Positions 63,894-64,000 of a stretch of 64,000 bases of DNA are shown here, piece after piece. The DNA lies in assembly GCA_002309615.1 (NCBI GenBank), contig DBXT01000056.1, positions 20,840 to 84,839 of the forward strand, given 5' to 3'. Position 1 is the first letter of the stretch. Each line of letters begins with the position of its first letter. The DNA comes from Bacteroidales bacterium UBA1205 (GTDB lineage: Bacteria; Bacteroidota; Bacteroidia; Bacteroidales; WCHB1-69). Made by a program: the position numbers and the translations under genes. The notes under the pieces were generated by a model. That model saw only the letters and a program-made list of their open reading frames with translations. It was not told where the DNA came from and made no database searches.

Positions 63894-64000
63894 ATGCACC
63901 ACAACGAAAATCTTGAAGTCGGTAGTTCGGACAAAATCACTAAAGGCAACCTCTATTTTTTACTACTTTTTACTTTCATTGTAGTTTTTGACAGCAGAGG
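63894..64000 (+). CDS. Unidentified membrane protein (5' end only)
   Basis: An open frame starts at ATG 63894 and runs to the window end (35 complete codons). A polar start (MHHNENLEVGSSDKITKGN) is followed by a hydrophobic stretch (LYFLLLFTFIVVF) that looks like a first membrane helix. The good promoter upstream supports a real gene. Too little is visible to name a family. Confidence 0.6.
   Translation, partial: MHHNENLEVGSSDKITKGNLYFLLLFTFIVVFDSR

Noticed and set aside
1..64000. CRISPR array, insertion sequence or prophage
   Set aside because: No regularly spaced repeats, transposase, integrase or phage structural genes were seen.

Overview
The window comes from the chromosome of a member of the phylum Bacteroidota, most likely a Bacteroidales-like lineage known from metagenomes; I cannot name the species. 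Four things support this. There is a full-length SprA/Sov, the translocon of the type IX secretion system (T9SS). There are two giant PKD-repeat proteins ending in the gliding-motility/T9SS type B sorting domain. Bacteroidota-type -7 promoter boxes (TAnnTTTG) sit before most transcription units, while Shine-Dalgarno sites are nearly absent. Several gene neighbourhoods are typical of the phylum (malic enzyme-ruvA-sprA, dksA-like-lspA). Base composition is moderately AT-rich; single 60-base lines counted by hand give about 37-43% GC in the housekeeping part.

Layout. 1-25 kb holds short housekeeping operons: DUF1573 protein-cysS-lgt (minus), mpl plus a small orf (minus), pyrD (plus), DUF6913-like-C69 dipeptidase-rnz (minus), glycosyltransferase-PepSY-like-U32 (minus), parC plus a small outer-membrane protein (plus), yebC, lipoprotein-radA, response regulator-trmD (all minus), and two tandem rhomboid proteases plus a membrane-anchored phosphodiesterase (plus). 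25-38 kb holds the two giant secreted PKD proteins (1603 and 1647 aa), which are colinear paralogues, and a GT39-like membrane glycosyltransferase with a TPR tail. 38-56 kb holds malic enzyme-ruvA-sprA, a PorV/FadL-like barrel overlapping a helix-hairpin-helix outer-membrane protein, dksA-like-lspA-Omp85, and an AddA-type helicase-nuclease. 56-63.5 kb is an accessory island: a type I restriction-modification system whose hsdM/hsdS are separated from hsdR by a small PD-(D/E)XK-like protein, a diverged remnant of a second hsdR start, and an AlbA_2 (Schlafen-fold)/GHKL ATPase protein. A tRNA-Met(CAT) on the minus strand and the start of an unidentified membrane protein close the window.

How the genes fit together. 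lgt and lspA carry out two steps of lipoprotein maturation. sprA, the PorV-like barrel and the two type B sorted giants belong to T9SS export or its cargo. radA, ruvA and the AddA-like protein serve recombination and repair. The most unusual stretch is the restriction island: its hsdM and hsdR are clearly richer in GC (about 55% in sampled lines) than the genes between them (about 38-43%), and it carries the scar of an hsdR replacement or insertion. The best candidate for something undescribed is this hsdMS-nuclease-AlbA_2 ATPase-hsdR arrangement, with paired TTATGTGA repeats directly before hsdR.
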